Below, one piece after another: positions 6,818 to 8,101 of a DNA stretch of 8,101 nt. The DNA is from Flavobacteriaceae bacterium (GTDB lineage Bacteria > Bacteroidota > Bacteroidia > Flavobacteriales > Flavobacteriaceae), in assembly GCA_026992695.1 (NCBI GenBank), contig JALWYP010000085.1, positions 1 to 8,101 on the forward strand. Direction: 5' to 3'. The number at the start of each line of letters is the position of its first letter. Positions within the stretch are counted from its first letter, which is position 1. Under the pieces are notes generated by a model. That model was not told where the DNA came from. It saw only the letters and a list, made by a program, of their open reading frames with translations, and did no database searches. Both the position numbers and the translations under genes were made by a program.

Positions 6818-6835
6818 TAATTTTGCGCAAAAATA
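6818..6835. promoter_or_regulatory. Overlapping divergent -7 elements centred on a 12-bp palindrome
   Basis: TTTTGCGCAAAA at 6821-6832 is a perfect palindrome. On the + strand TAATTTTG (6818-6825) and on the - strand TATTTTTG (6835 down to 6828) both match TAnnTTTG, so two -7 boxes face opposite ways and share the palindrome. The + transcript would start near 6832, about 70 nt before the peptidase ATG; the - transcript near 6821, about 12 nt before the TolB-like ATG. No convincing -33 TTG is seen at the right spacing for either. The palindrome could instead, or also, be an operator. Confidence 0.4.
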
Positions 6836-6905
6836 ACGAAACATTGAAGATTAAAAAACCTTTGTTTTACTTAATAAATAACGAAATATTAAAAAAAAAT
6901 AACGA
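6833..6905 (+). repeat. Three copies of ATAACGA in the peptidase leader
   Basis: ATAACGA occurs at 6833-6839, 6878-6884 and 6899-6905; the last overlaps the peptidase start codon. The first two extend to AAATAACGAAAYATT. The background is A-rich, so some of this may be chance. The A-rich stretch 6891-6902 before the ATG replaces a Shine-Dalgarno sequence, as is usual in Bacteroidota. Confidence 0.4.
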
Positions 6906-8101
6906 TGAAAGCATTTTTACTATTTTTTGCACTTATTGTGTTGGCTTCTTGTAAAAACGAAGCACCGGTTAAGTCGGTTACAATGAAAGATGATGTTTAT
7001 TTCTTAGCTGATGATAAACTGGAAGGAAGAGAAACAGGAACCCCAACCGAAAGAGAAGCAGCCAATTATATTGCTCAGAGATTTAAGAAACTTGGGTTGC
7101 AACCTGCCGGAACCGAAGGATATTTACAACCTTTTACCTTTAAACCAAAAACACATCCGCACGGAAAAGCACAATTTGTAGAAACCCAACAAGACAGTAC
7201 CATTACCGGTGTAAATGTAGTAGCATTTTTAGATAATAAAGCCGATAATACCGTTATTATTGGAGCTCATTTTGATCATTTAGGTCACGGAATAGAAGGT
7301 ACGCTTCACAGAGGAGAAGATAACGCAATCCATAACGGAGCCGATGATAACGCCAGTGGTGTGGCAATGATGTTACATCTTGCCGAAAAGTTAAAAGGAA
7401 AAGATAAACACAATAATTATTTGTTTATTTCTTTTTCAGGAGAGGAAATGGGACTTTTGGGATCTAATTATTTTGCTAAAAACGCAACCATAGACCTTGA
7501 CAAAGTAAATTATATGCTAAATATGGATATGGTAGGAAGATTAAAACAAGACAGTACGCTTGCTGTTTACGGTGTAGGAACTTCTCCGATGTTTAGTCAA
7601 GTGGTAAATGCCAATAACGAAGAGTTTAAAATTATTGAAAAAGAATCCGGCGTAGGACCTAGCGACCATACTTCATTCTACTTAGCAGATGTTCCGGTAT
7701 TGCATTTTTTTACCGGACAACATGAGGATTATCACAAACCTACAGATGATGCCGATAAATTAAATTATGAGGGAATGGAAAAAGTAGCCAACTATATTTT
7801 GGCAATCATTACAGATTTAGATGATAACGGGAAAATGGCTTTTAGAAAAACTAAAAATGAAAGTGAAAATACACCAAAATTTAAAGTAACCTTGGGTGTT
7901 GTACCGGATTATATGTATGATAAAGCCGGAATGAAAATAGACGGCGTAACCGATGGAAAACCCGCTCAAGTAGCCGGAATGAAAAAAGGAGATATCGTGA
8001 TGAAAGTAGGCGATTTAGAAATCGTGGATATGATGAGTTATATGAAAGCACTTTCAAAATTTGAAAAAGGACAAAAAACAAAAGTTGTGGTTATTCGAGA
8101 T
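6905..8101 (+). CDS. M28 family zinc peptidase lipoprotein with C-terminal PDZ domain, 3' end outside window
   Basis: The frame from ATG 6905 runs 399 codons to the window edge with no stop. It begins with a lipoprotein signal MKAFLLFFALIVLASC (lipobox LASC, Cys16). An N-terminal segment with LEGRETGTPTEREAANYIA (39-57) is typical of M28 aminopeptidases. The di-zinc site is complete: H122 in AHFDHLG, D147 in NGADDNASG, the E180-E181 pair in SGEEMG (E180 general base, E181 ligand), D208 in NMDMVGR and H277 in YHKPTDD; SDHTSF (253-258) is also present. From about residue 325 a PDZ domain starts (LGVVPDY... PAQVAGMKKGDIVMKVGD) and continues past the edge. By family it should remove N-terminal residues from peptides outside the cytoplasm, with zinc as cofactor. 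The PDZ domain may bind substrate C-termini or a partner. It is divergent from the TolB-like lipoprotein gene across a 95-bp spacer with a possible shared promoter/operator. Exact specificity cannot be read from sequence. Confidence 0.93.
   Translation, partial: MKAFLLFFALIVLASCKNEAPVKSVTMKDDVYFLADDKLEGRETGTPTEREAANYIAQRFKKLGLQPAGTEGYLQPFTFKPKTHPHGKAQFVETQQDSTITGVNVVAFLDNKADNTVIIGAHFDHLGHGIEGTLHRGEDNAIHNGADDNASGVAMMLHLAEKLKGKDKHNNYLFISFSGEEMGLLGSNYFAKNATIDLDKVNYMLNMDMVGRLKQDSTLAVYGVGTSPMFSQVVNANNEEFKIIEKESGVGPSDHTSFYLADVPVLHFFTGQHEDYHKPTDDADKLNYEGMEKVANYILAIITDLDDNGKMAFRKTKNESENTPKFKVTLGVVPDYMYDKAGMKIDGVTDGKPAQVAGMKKGDIVMKVGDLEIVDMMSYMKALSKFEKGQKTKVVVIRD

Noticed and set aside
6697..6954. Open frame of 85 codons on the + strand across the divergent spacer
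   Set aside because: It runs antisense to the lipoprotein start, crosses the promoter region and overlaps the peptidase start out of frame.
7881..8081. Open frame of 66 codons on the - strand
   Set aside because: It is antisense to the PDZ-coding part of the peptidase gene, with no domain support.

Overview
The window is AT-rich, has no Shine-Dalgarno-like sequences before its starts, and carries TAnnTTTG-type -7 elements and SPII lipoproteins with LxSC lipoboxes. Together with the protein families present, this points to a member of Bacteroidota, most likely Flavobacteriaceae. It holds six intact or edge-truncated genes and one broken gene. No RNA genes, CRISPR array, transposase or phage genes are visible.

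Left edge (1-287, + strand): the 3' part of a gene for a small chemoreceptor-zinc-binding (CZB) protein. It converges on, and overlaps tail to tail with, the next block.

Centre (203-5557, - strand): a tandem array of four paralogous membrane proteins, read right to left as A (4076-5557), B (2635-4095), C (1160-2638) and D (203-1144). Each has about five N-terminal membrane helices followed by a predicted periplasmic domain of the alkaline phosphatase/sulfatase superfamily, the layout of LtaS-type phosphoglycerol transferases. A, B and C are full length (486-493 aa). D is cut off after about residue 295 and lacks the DHGG metal-binding half, so it is probably a dead copy. The genes overlap or nearly abut and look like one operon. 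A candidate promoter lies just before A. The substrate is not evident; decoration of a cell-envelope glycan or lipid is a family-based inference.

The 142-bp gap 5558-5699 holds the candidate promoter and an array of degenerate 7-bp and 8-bp tandem repeats.

Right part: a TolB-like beta-propeller lipoprotein (5700-6809, -) is divergent from a secreted or lipid-anchored M28 zinc peptidase with a C-terminal PDZ domain (6905 to beyond the window end, +). The 95-bp divergent spacer carries a 12-bp perfect palindrome in which two oppositely oriented -7 elements overlap. The two lipoproteins may act together on envelope or periplasmic peptides, but that is inferred only from adjacency.

The most notable items are the four-copy array with no obvious partner genes, the truncation of copy D at a junction lying inside the CZB reading frame, and the heptad repeat array.
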